From Hyposmocoma kahamanoa (taxonomy: Eukaryota; Arthropoda; Insecta; Lepidoptera; Cosmopterigidae), in assembly GCF_003589595.1 (NCBI RefSeq), contig NW_020653409.1, positions 2,398,466 through 2,462,465 on the forward strand: a stretch of 64,000 nucleotides of DNA. The letters are read 5' to 3'. The number at the start of each line of letters is the position of its first letter. The first letter of the stretch is position 1. Shown here piece after piece: positions 23,701 through 33,372 of the stretch. Under the pieces are notes generated by a model that saw nothing but the letters and a program-made list of their open reading frames with translations, was not told the DNA's origin and made no database searches. Made by a program: the position numbers and the translations under genes.

Positions 23701-26633
23701 GGAGAAAAGATGTAAACTGCAAAGCTTGCCAGGCGAGCGATAAACATACACAAATGACATTGTATTCTTTATAAATGTTTTGGTTCATATCATTTTTCTA
23801 CGAAAAATATTTCTTCAATTAGGCAGAAAAAAATATAGCTTTTTGTTATAAAAAAACCAACTACAAAAGTTTGAGATCATATCTATTTGCCACGTTTTAT
23901 TGCAATCGATTAAAAGAAAGTGGGTGTAATCCAATAAACCGGATTCATCCCTAATTACCACCCTTAAAGGGAATTAAATGGGACCAATGCTGAGGTACCC
24001 TCTAACAAATCTTCAAAATCCGTTCACAAACCGCGTAACATACATACAAAAATAAATACAATTGAATTGAGAACCTCCCGTGTATTTTGTGACCCAGTGT
24101 TTTTAACGACATACATTAAGAAGACCCCCGATAGTTTCCATCGTTCTTATCTCTCATTTAAATATTGTCTAAACATTTTTGTCACATTTTCTTTTATTTT
24201 TTATATTGCCATTACTGTTTAATTGATTATTTGATTAAGTATTTTATAGCTTTAATGTTGTATTTGTGTTCTATAAAATAACCAATACTTTAGGTAGGTC
24301 AACATTCAATTATGCTTAAAATTAAACTTACGTACAAGAATGTTACCTAATCTGTAGTCGAATTGGATCAATTGCGTTGTTCTTGCATTTATTCTAAAAT
24401 ACATTGTTTTACAATCTATTCCCGACTTCTAAAAATATACAAAAATATATTGATAACTAGACATAAACTAAAACGTAAAATCACACTAGTAAAGTCCAAG
24501 AACGACTCTTCGTCGATTTTATAATTATTGGGTCAGCTTTCGCCATCCTTCTTTTAACTCAACTACATCAATGGCTCATTTTAAGACTTTTCCCCGAAGT
24601 ATGGGTATGGTGGCAACAATTTGAAATATTAATGTACAAAGGCTAAATTATCACATAAAAATAATTCTTCCAACTAACCAGAAACTATTACTACTTTAGG
24701 TCCGCGCCGGCCAAGGGAGAGGCGAAGGCCGGCCGGCGCAAGAGCCGCGCCGCCACCAACGACGAGCGGCGCAAGGGCACACGCAACAAGAGCCAAGCCA
24801 AGCGCAAACCTAAAGAGGCCAAGGACGCCTACGACTCGGGCAGCAACGCCAGCTCCAGCAGGTCGAGGGGCCCCTATATCCAGGTGAATGACTGACTTGC
24901 ACATTTCATTTAATTCTCACTCTAATAACAATAATAACACACACTCATAGCACTAGGCAAACCCTGTGTCGCGGGTGCCATGGACACAAACATAGACAAC
25001 CACAAATTACACCCAAACTCAGAAGAGAAATAAATGTAGGCCATACAAATATTTCCGAACCGCTGCGTGGCAGTCCATTATAGTAACCCTTCGCAGTGAA
25101 TAGGCCCGATTAGGCAGCTAAGAGAGTAGGATGTGACTTTAAATGGAATCAACGAAACAATTACTCGATTCGATACCACGTGAAAACACTCTATTTAAAT
25201 ATTAATATAAAAAATAATAAGTTCTAAAACGGTTCTAAAAGTACCTATAGATTGTCTTTTTTGAAGACAGAGTAAAATGACATTTGCATGGTTGCCAGTT
25301 TTCGTAAAATTTTATATAGTCATTTGGTAGTTTAGGAAATGAAACTATTTTTCCGGATTTAAATCGCGTATATTTGTTTTTTCAAACAAACCGACGCTTC
25401 GGGCCCTTTACAGGTCCCATGGTCACGGTTGACTGAGTCAGTCCTATGTGTAACAATCGCGAAAACCTAAGAACTCGATATCATTTGGTAGTTGTTGACA
25501 GTTTTATCTATAGATTGTGAAAGTAAGTAAACTTTTGCGAAAAATTGTGAATGTTATGACGTTCTAATAATTTCGTTAGAGAGGGCCCTAGCAGTGGAAC
25601 TGAGGACGGGTCTTTGGTGATTCCAATAAAACATATTCATAAAATATTTACCGACTGCAATCATTAGCTGCTTGCACGCAGGCAACACTTTTACGCAATA
25701 TACTGTCAATTTACTCCGTCTTCAAAAAGAAAAACTGTTAAGTCGTAAATCCACGTTTCATTCTTTTTTTTTGAAGGCTTCAATTTTGCTGATAGTATTA
25801 TCTGGAATGAATAAAAGCCAAATACGATACGATTTTGAGACTACCTCAATGTGCAATGTTCTGGGCGCAGTCACTGCATTATTATTTATTTAATTTTAAA
25901 TTTTAATGCGCTGCCAATGCCATGTGATTCTATTACATGAAAGAAGTTATTTATTTCGCCGAATATGATCTGTGTAATAAAGTTGTGTCGTATTTGCTGA
26001 AGTGCGTGTTTGATTTCCAGTGCTTACTTAGCCGTACCACTTCTTTTGTCGCTTAAGCTAATAATCCGGTACGGCCCCCAGATCCGCGGGCCGCGCGACT
26101 CGCCGCTGTCGGTGTCGGTGATCAACGCGTCGACGGGCGAGGAGGAGGGCGAGAGCGTGCGCGCGCGCAAGGGCGAGTTCCGCAACGGGCTGCGCGCGCG
26201 CGGGCTGCACGCCAGCACGCTGGGGCTGCGCTACGACGCGACCACGCCCGACGCCACGTGGCTGTGCGCCTTCTGCGGGCGCGGGCCGCACGCCAAGGGG
26301 CTGGGCGACCTGTTCGGGCCCTACGCGGCCGACACGGACTGCGAGGAGTACCGCGCGCTGGACGAGGCGGCGCGGCGCCAGTCGGCCGAGGCGTGGTTCC
26401 ACGAGGCGTGCGGCGTGTGGGCGCCGGGGCTGCTGGCCAGCGGCGCGCGCGTGTGGGGGCTGGCGGCGGCCGTGTGGGGCGCGCGCGGCGCCAGCTGCTC
26501 GCTGTGCGCGCGCGCCGGCGCGCAGGTGGCGTGCGCGACGCGCGGCTGCCGCCTCAAGGTGCACGTGCCCTGCGCCGCCGGCTGGCGCCTGCAGGAGGAC
26601 GACTTCCGCGCCTTCTGCCCGCGGCACGCCTAG
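17734..26633 (+). CDS. RAI1/TCF20-type extended PHD-finger protein, 9 exons
   Basis: Exons 17734-17805, 19783-19911, 21401-21495, 21730-21812, 21926-22136, 22420-22567, 22695-23524, 24700-24883 and 26082-26633 join in frame to 767 residues. Residues 1 to about 235 are proline-rich with repeated H-T-P-T/S-P motifs. Exon 7 opens with a basic KRKRKPDR stretch (likely nuclear signal or AT-hook-like) and includes RRKTRANSAETIDDIAAMVA; exon 8 is lysine/arginine-rich. The last exon holds an extended PHD module: C646, C649, H691, C694, then C723, C726, C735, C740, H745, C748, C763, H766. The phrases GLGDLFGPY, WFHEACGVW and HVPCAAGW match RAI1 and TCF20, vertebrate chromatin proteins of about 1,900 residues whose ePHD binds nucleosomes. 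This protein is much shorter, so only the C-terminus is surely homologous. Exons 2 and 3 have alternative in-frame acceptors at 19777 and 21383. The exact ortholog name is unknown to me. Confidence 0.85.
18575..18761. mobile_element. Tourist-like MITE, TAA duplication
   Basis: Inverted repeats start GGGTCATATTCCAGAACTCT and GGGTCGTATTCCAGAACTCT. TAA flanks at 18572-18574 and 18762-18764. It is 187 bases long and non-coding. Confidence 0.85.
18842..19782 (+). other. AT-rich intronic stretch, nothing identified
   Basis: This right part of intron 1 of the PHD gene has no repeat or exon I can recognise. Confidence 0.5.
20462..20648 (-). mobile_element. SINE-B copy in intron 2 of PHD gene
   Basis: Reverse complement, with tRNA-like head at 20590-20648. 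Confidence 0.85.
20789..20798. other. Assembly gap (10 N)
   Basis: In intron 2 of the PHD gene. Missing sequence could hide an exon. Confidence 0.95.
23525..24699 (+). other. Intron 7 of PHD-finger gene
   Basis: AT-rich sequence between two GC-rich coding exons. I see no repeat or exon in it. Confidence 0.5.
24941..25087 (-). mobile_element. SINE-B copy with damaged head
   Basis: The body is intact but the B-box region is deleted. It lies 58 bases past exon 8 of the PHD gene. Confidence 0.8.
25255..25735 (+). mobile_element. TIR element G, copy 2, interrupted
   Basis: The left end (TCTTTTTTGAAGACAGAGTA) and right end (TTTACTCCGTCTTCAAAAAG) are inverted repeats. The element is split by the insertion at 25331-25480. 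Confidence 0.65.
25331..25480 (+). mobile_element. Short SINE-like unit X with 11-bp target duplication
   Basis: 150 bases flanked by TCATTTGGTAG on both sides (25320-25330 and 25481-25491). The core reads GGAAATGAAACTATTTTTCC, AAATCGCGTATATTTG and GGGCCCTTTACAGGTCCC. Element G copy 1 at about 405-430 is the related uninterrupted site. There is no tRNA head and no coding capacity. Confidence 0.8.
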
Positions 26634-26753
26634 CGGCCCGCCGCGGCGCCCGCGCCCCCGCCCCCGCCCCCGCCCCGCCGCACCATCCGCCTGCGCGCCG
26701 GCGGCCGGGTGCGGCTCATCCCGCTGGACGTGCCCGGCGGCGCCGTGAACTGA
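26634..26753 (+). other. Open in-frame extension after the PHD-gene stop
   Basis: The TAG at 26631-26633 is followed by 39 sense codons in the same frame, then TGA TAG at 26751-26756. The encoded tail is an alanine/proline run, then TIRLRAGGRVRLIPLDVPGG and a short end. The stop context is TAG-C, which favours readthrough. The region is about 85% GC, so a chance open frame of this length is quite possible. It could be readthrough, a polymorphic or erroneous stop, or simply 3' UTR. Confidence 0.35.
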
Positions 26754-26756
26754 TAG

Positions 26757-27307
26757 TGCCGCTCCCTCGCCGCTTTATGTCGCTTTGTTTTTGTACATTT
26801 CTCTTTATGTAATATACTCGGCTCGGTGTATCTGATCGGAATCTCTCTCGGAAATCGTGACTCTCGGCGGGGACTTTCTGTATGGAATAACGGAGTTGTA
26901 AACGCCGAATGTCGGCTTGGTGTAGTTGTAGCGGTACTCAAGACGACTTCGAGCTGGTAGGAAATGGAAACGCACCTCACATAGCTTAGACTTAGTGCCT
27001 GAATGCGAAGGACGGAAAGGTACAACCGTACAGCAATACAAACGAACAAAATATATATTTTATTACATTGAAAATTGTGCCTATGAGCCATCGAAATGTC
27101 TGCCGCTGTACTGTATTGAACGACTTAAGTGAGACCTCGAGACGCATCTTGAACTCCGTTGCACTAATTGGACTATAAGCGTCAGCATCTTCAATGGTAG
27201 CATATTCAGCGACCAAGACCCCGCACTCGATTGATTAGGACTTATTGCTGAGTGACGTTTTTAAACAACTCGATCAATCGTTGATGTGCCCCGGAGTGAT
27301 ATTTATA
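26757..27307 (+). other. Probable 3' UTR of PHD-finger gene
   Basis: GC content falls from the coding island back to the AT-rich background within about 60 bases. The short open frames on the minus strand here have no recognisable motifs. I see no repeat. Confidence 0.4.
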
Positions 27308-27313
27308 AATAAA
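27308..27313 (+). promoter_or_regulatory. Candidate poly(A) signal of PHD-finger gene
   Basis: This is an AATAAA about 675 bases past the stop, upstream of the MITE at 27472. A longer transcript cannot be excluded. Confidence 0.4.
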
Positions 27314-27471
27314 GACGATTGACTTAAATAAGATTTTAAATATCGACACTGGAAAGGTAAAACATCTATTGTGCATTTGGAAAATATTACATTAGTGCGA
27401 TTAAAGCAGTTAAAAAAAATGCATAACTAATTGTATTAGTTATATGGAAAACTAGAAAGTTCCAATATTCC

Positions 27472-27991
27472 CATCGAGTATATAACCAGAAATAGAGACC
27501 AAATGTAATTTAATTTGTTTGAAAACTGTTCTGCCAAATTATTACGGTAACAACTGCGCTCCGATTGGCCAGCCCGAATTCGAGACAATTGACGAGGGTC
27601 GTCAATTGTTTCACTTCAAATCGACCAGTTTAACTTGAGCTTTACTATAATGGATGAAAGTTGAATACTTACATATTTCATATGTAATTACCGATGAAAC
27701 GTGATTCCGTTTGTTTTGTAACTAAATGTTTTGCTATTTTTCCCGCACCACCGAATGGAACCATTATTAGAGATATTATCTTTATTACAATAAATACCGA
27801 ATATTTTTGGAATTACGGAGAGACGTACACACAGCTAAGTTGTTGACGCTGTACTATTTCGGCTTTCTAGTTTGTGATTTCAGCGCAAACGAGAATTGAT
27901 ATTTAAAAGTAATATATGGCCCATTTGCCTGATGAGTTGCCAGGGATGGATGGCCGAAATAAGGTCCCTATTTGTAATTATATACTCCATG
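27472..27991. mobile_element. MITE with CATSGAGTATATAA termini and 8-bp duplication
   Basis: The left end CATCGAGTATATAACCAGAA pairs with a diverged right end. AATATTCC flanks on both sides (27464-27471, 27992-27999). The 8-bp duplication suggests a hAT-type transposase. Confidence 0.85.
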
Positions 27992-27999
27992 AATATTCC

Positions 28000-29045
28000 A
28001 TATTACAAATAAAATTAGAGTTATGATTTTTTTTTCTTAAAAAAAACTATAAATGGCTCTCCTGTAATATTTTGTAAATGCACATAAAACCTCTTACCTT
28101 TCCAGCGTCGATATCAATCTTGAATTTGAGATGGATTAATATGGACCTCAGTCCAACAGAATCGCATGAAAGTTGTAGGAGGATTAAATATTATTCTGTA
28201 TAATATTTCACCACTCTGTAGTTAGCAATAATTATCACGCTAAGTCTCATGCCCGTTATGTATAATAGGAAAAAAATCACATACTCCCAGAAGTATCCGA
28301 ATTGTTTTAAAGAATGTAAATATAGATTCTAATGTAAATAATGAAATGCATCAGGACATAGTTTGTGACAAAATAATCTGTATACATGTAACATTATATA
28401 ATACATGACATAATCAACTTTGTGGTTACATTTGGCAATATATAGTAACGATTTTTTTGAGTTTATAATGAACAGTCTCTTTTTGAAAGTGCTATAGCTA
28501 CATCAGGACAATCGATATTCCGCTAACGTCTAGTTAAGAAAGACACGCGTTTTCTACTCAGAATTCGACCAGTGATTTTCGATGGTAGACTTCACTGAGA
28601 AGAGAAAATACAACAACAGACAAAATTTAATTTAATATAACTCACCTATTGACTTCAGATGTCTATTAAGTCCGATTTAGTCCATAATGGTTCGAGTTTG
28701 TAGCACTTTAGTATAACATCCGACAGTCTTATGCCGATATTTATAAAATGAACTTTGGCTTTGATTATACAAGGTAACGTATTTAAAAAACGAAGTTTGC
28801 CTAAGTTTAAGTAATGTATCGACTGTGAACTGGCAACCTGTACTATCTCAATTTTGACAACTTTACAGGTGAAGAAAAAATCATTTATATAGCCAGGAGC
28901 CACATAAATGCACTTTTCGAAATTGTTAATCAACATTAACTGACTACATCCCTCGAAACTGACTGGCCCACGCCTAGTGGCTGCCATTAAGGAATTAATC
29001 AAGTATTTATGTCAAATCGCGATCTTCGTACGTTGCTTCGTATTA
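28000..29045. other. AT-rich intergenic, no recognised gene
   Basis: A 115-residue open frame on the minus strand (28655-29002) has no recognisable domain and is best treated as chance. Confidence 0.4.
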
Positions 29046-29197
29046 GACCTGTTTCGCAAAGCAAGCGAAAAAATGCCGCCTATCTGGGGATATAGCGCGA
29101 TATTTGTTTCGCTTTAGCCGCCAAACTTCATACAAATACCCGGCGGGATGCCGTTTCGCTACCCACAGCGGAATAACGCTTATGTCTGAACAGGCCT
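29046..29197. mobile_element. Short Tourist-like MITE
   Basis: Imperfect inverted ends (GACCTGTTTCGCAAAGC and AGGCCTGTTCAGACATAAGC) with TTA on each side. Confidence 0.5.
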
Positions 29198-29828
29198 TTA
29201 ATATCACGGGCCCCTTACGCTAGAAATACAAGTGTGGACCAAAAAGGTTCCATGAGTTGTTTCGAAAGCCACGGTCCAGTCTTAAACAAACTTTATAAGA
29301 CCATTTTAGTATGTTTGATACTCTATAATAAAATAAATTCGTAAACAAAGGTATTCAAAACTGCGCTGCCAATTGTAGCGGCAAACCGCATACGCAGACG
29401 GTGTCGTTCGGCTATGCTTTGGATTTCATCCTTGCATTAAAACCCATAATCGCCTGCGGCCTACCGCCGTTGTCTACGGTTTCCTGCTGCAGTCTCTCTG
29501 GTCTACGACAGCCTTAGTCGGTATACTCGTTTACTACAAATCTTTCGAAAAGATAGTACAGGTAGTTGGTACTGGTACACGGTCAATAATACGTGAAAAT
29601 TGACACAATATTAAAACTTCAACTTCAAGCTATTTGCGATAAGAATGTACCAAAGGCCAAATTGGCAAGCTTATGCTTTTGACTGTACAGTAATATACAA
29701 AGTATTAATCTTTTCATAATAAACTCGAAAAGTCGTTGCAACTTATTACAATGTACTAAAAATAACAATCTTATACATAATTGTAATGTAATACAGTGAT
29801 ATTAAAAAATAAATAATTACGTTATTAC

Positions 29829-30907
29829 CAATGGTCGGAATAGGTGTTCCAAACGAGCACATAAATGTGTACACGATGCAAGAAGTGACATGGAGTGGTT
29901 AAAACCACCAAATGTTAATTAATTACTTTTTTCGAATTCCGGACAGTTTTACTGCATTGTAGGCTAATAAAAGTATCTACAATATCCGCGGCAGTTAAAA
30001 CAAGCTATTGCTAGGAATCAATTAAAAATGTTTACTTTGGTGAAAGGTTGGTCGTTTGAAAGAAATTGTAGTGGCGCTATGTAAAAAATGCAGTAGGTAT
30101 TTTGTTCTATGTAAGAAAATGGTAGTAGTGATTTATCATCGGTACGTGGCTAGATAAGTCACCTAAACGTGACTCACCAGTGTCCCAATTATTAATGATA
30201 AAGACGTCGCCCATATTTTTATTATTATTATTATTGTTGGTAACATACTGTAGATGACTGATGCAAACTGTCAGGCCGCGTGTGCACGCTAAAAAAAGTC
30301 ACCGGGTCTATGCAAGAATTCGTGTCGTTTCTCCATACGACCTGTGTACACTGTCTCGGCGCCGGACAAGAAAAAATCTCTCTCTGCCGTTATTGTATGG
30401 GACGGGGTGATGTGCATTGTCAAACAAATGTTTATGCGCGTGGATTGGTGTTGCTTAGTAGTCAAAATATACAACAACATATTTCTTCCCACAGTCGGTA
30501 GTAAAACGACAGCTAACTGGAAGACTCGTAATGCACTGACACATTTTGCCATACACACGTCTGTCCGAAAGTATTCGTATCGTGTACATACTCATTATTT
30601 TCATATCAATTTTCGAATTTCTTAGCGTGTACACGCGCCCTTATTCTACATAAAATATTCCTACATAATTGGTCGTCAACAGAAATTATACTACATTTTT
30701 TTTACATAACGCCTCTTTAAAGTAATTACTTTAAAATGGAACTTCTGCTTCCTAGGTGAGAAGTTTTGTTTTACGATGCTGTAAAACTATTAATATTTGG
30801 TGTAAGTAATTCATTAATATTTGGTGGTTTTAACCACTCCATGTCACTCCTTGTATTTATATGTAGACAGTTATCTTCTCATTTTAAACACCCTGTTCCG
30901 ACCATTG
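29829..30907. mobile_element. 1.1-kb TIR element with about 100-bp inverted repeats
   Basis: The ends start CAATGGTCGGAATAGG and CAATGGTCGGAACAGG. An inner inverted block reads GTGACATGGAGTGGTTAAAA. No transposase was found and the target duplication is unclear. It contains a nested MITE at 30274-30640. Confidence 0.7.
30274..30640. mobile_element. Nested MITE with GGCCGCGTGTGCACGC termini
   Basis: Inverted ends GGCCGCGTGTGCACGCTAA and GGGCGCGTGTACACGCTAA, flanked by TCA and TTA. Sequence on either side is contiguous in a second copy of the host element at about 31196-31330. Confidence 0.75.
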
Positions 30908-31376
30908 GATATTTACACAAGTGTAACGAATTATAAATCAACTATTTAGTTGCCATTTTAGAAAAAAACTAGTCTAATGAATAGTGTCTTGTGATTTAAA
31001 AAAAAATATAAAAAATCGTTTGGGGTCTATTGAAATTTACAATTAAATTTTAGCTTCATATGATATGTATGTCGACCATTGCATTGTTATTAGTAATTGA
31101 TAAATATTTACACTACGACCAGTATGTGATGATCTCTGACTAGAAACAAAAGTTTTTGTGAATATTCCTTGCCAACGCCAGATAAATCAACCTAAAAGCG
31201 ATTCAGTAATGTCCCAATTATTAATGATAAAGACTTGGTAAAACACTAGATGACTGACGCAAACTTTCGCAAGCATTCTACATAAAATATTGCTACATAA
31301 TTGATTATCTATCAGAGATTATCTTATAGTGGACGTAGTATGAATGAGTTATAAGGGTTGTGCCGTACTTAACGGC

Positions 31377-31490
31377 ACGCTTTAACAACGCGCTCATACA
31401 AAATTTCATACAATGTATGATTTGTATAAAGTCTGCACTTAATATCATCCCATACTAAATTCGTTTGGTATGAGCGCAGTGTTGAAGCGT
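31377..31490. mobile_element. Short foldback element
   Basis: ACGCTTTAACAACGCGCTCA at the left pairs with ATGAGCGCAGTGTTGAAGCG at the right, about 70 bases apart. Confidence 0.5.
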
Positions 31491-32163
31491 TCTGATTAAC
31501 ATAGCCTAATACACGTTAATTGTGTAGAACTTAAAAAGGTTATTTGTACCGTGAATTTACGCTTACGTTTTGAGTTTTAATGTTTTATGGAAATGTGTGA
31601 CTACCTTTTTTTAAATTTTGAATTTGTCTCGTTAGAGTTTTTTTTTATTATTATTGAAATTTTATTACTTTGAATTTTATGCCATTTTCAAGTAACACAT
31701 CGTGCTTTATATTCCTAAAGTACGCAATTTAGAATTTGACTACAATGAATTATTTACCATACAGGGTTATTTTTAATACAAACAAACTCTCGGTACTATA
31801 CTATTGACATCATAATCAACAACTTTTTGATCCACGACTTTTAATAATTAATCAGGTTCTTCTTTCGTACGAAATAGCAAAAAAAGCGCTAACGTACCTA
31901 AATACCAGTCTGATGCAAAACGCAGGACGGGGTGAGAGTTGTTGGGGGGCGCTTACGCGTTTGACCTTACTACCAAATATAGATCTAAACTATGTCAGGT
32001 AATACAACAAACACTTAATAGTTTATATTTCGTAAATTGATTGTTCAAAAGTTTAAGATGTTACTAATATAGTCCTGCGGAAATGCTAGTGTTTTGCAAA
32101 TAACCCTGTGTTTTAATCGGAAGTAATAGCAGGCCGAGAGCTGAGGCCTTGCATATTTCCTTA
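31491..32163. other. AT-rich intergenic, nothing identified
   Basis: Homopolymers and short open frames only. Confidence 0.5.
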
Positions 32164-32679
32164 AGCGCAGGCCACACCACGAACAAAGCTAACCTAACTT
32201 AACTCACGTAGTTGCATGCAAAGCTAAGCTTATAATGACTATGGATACGTGCGGGGGTGAAGGGCGGCAGAAGGGCGACATATTTAACATAGATAGAGGG
32301 ATCATTGCGACTTATCCGTAGAACCAAGGCCTATGTGCAAGACTGCTTATTCTCAGAACATTTCGTTCTTATTCGCTACGGATGTCACATCGACAGGTGT
32401 TCGATTTTATAAGTCCGAAACGAAATAAGATGTAAAAATTTTGAAAACACATAGGTGTATCTATAGAGATAGGCCTTATTTTAAATAACGAGATTATGTA
32501 TTTATCATATTTTCGCTGTATAATCACATCAGACTCAGTTCTTCAGATGGGTCGATTGGGTTAGTTTACTTAACTCGGTTAGCTTAGTTCGCGGTGAGAA
32601 CCGAAGTATGAATAGATGGAATGGGCCATCCATTCCATACGTGAGTTAAGTCAGTTTCATTCACGATGCGGCCTGCGCT
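32164..32679. mobile_element. Tourist-like MITE, TTA duplication
   Basis: The ends AGCGCAGGCCACACCACGAA and AGCGCAGGCCGCATCGTGAA are inverted. TTA lies at 32161-32163 and 32680-32682. Confidence 0.75.
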
Positions 32680-32823
32680 TTAGAAGTTGCTTAGAAGACG
32701 TGTAGTTCAAATATATGAATTGTGCATAGCGTACATTACATCACTGATGTATGTAACTTAATTTGACGAAAAATTATTTACTATGCAGAGAGACTTCTTA
32801 TATTGCCCGCGGAACAAACAACA

Positions 32824-32856
32824 AATTTCCTTCCAAACAAAATTTGGAAGGAAATT
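32824..32856. repeat. Small perfect hairpin
   Basis: AATTTCCTTCCAAA and its exact complement are separated by CAAAA. Confidence 0.85.
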
Positions 32857-32926
32857 GTACATAGCATAATTAATTTATGTCAATTGTATAACGGACAAAG
32901 TAAACTGCCTGCCTGTAAGTAAAGTT

Positions 32927-33139
32927 AACTGCCTCCGTGTCCGAAAGGTTGCCATACCGGACTGCCACGCAGAGGTCCCAGGTTCGATTTCAGGACCAGG
33001 AGAGATTTGTATGGCCTACATTTATTTCTCTCGTGAGTTTGGGTGTAATTTGTAGTGGTCTATGTATGTGTCCATGGCACCCGCGACACAGGGTTTCCCT
33101 AGTGCGGGGCTATGTTGAGTGTGCGTTATTATTATTATA
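32927..33139 (+). mobile_element. SINE-B copy
   Basis: Full head (CTGCCTCCGTGTCCGAAAGG) and body, with a TTATTATTATT tail. Confidence 0.85.
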
Positions 33140-33185
33140 AATACAATACTGTAGTTGTTGTAAATGAAGTAATGTGAGCATGATT

Positions 33186-33297
33186 GCGTTTCATTATTGA
33201 AGAGTGCTGGTGAAATCATTACAAGCATATTAAACTTGTCGACGTATGTCTCAGTGTGATGGGCACAGTAGCAGTGCCACTTAAATCATTGCTATAT
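33186..33297 (-). mobile_element. SINE-A fragment
   Basis: Diverged internal piece just after a SINE-B. Confidence 0.6.
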
Positions 33298-33330
33298 AAA
33301 GCTTTGAATTTAAAAAAAATCCTCGGCAGA

Positions 33331-33372
33331 CACGCAGCTTATTTATTACCTCACGCAGCTTATTTATTACCT
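33331..33372 (+). repeat. Two exact 21-bp tandem units
   Basis: CACGCAGCTTATTTATTACC plus T occurs twice in succession. Confidence 0.9.

Larger units (their letters stand above)
24884..26081 (+). other. Intron 8 of PHD-finger gene
   Basis: It carries a truncated minus-strand SINE-B and a TIR element at about 25255-25735 that is itself split by a 150-bp insertion. The acceptor at 26080-26081 follows a modest pyrimidine tract. An upstream CAG at 26022-26024 would lead to a stop after 11 codons. Confidence 0.6.

Noticed and set aside
26010..26081. Earlier start of the last PHD-gene exon at the CAG near 26022
   Set aside because: In the required phase it meets a stop after 11 codons; the acceptor at 26080-26081 keeps the frame and the family-like PYIQ-IRG junction.
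26058..26812. 150-190-residue open frames on both strands over the last PHD-gene exon
   Set aside because: The arginine/alanine-rich translations reflect GC bias. The cysteine-histidine pattern of the ePHD occurs only in the chosen frame.
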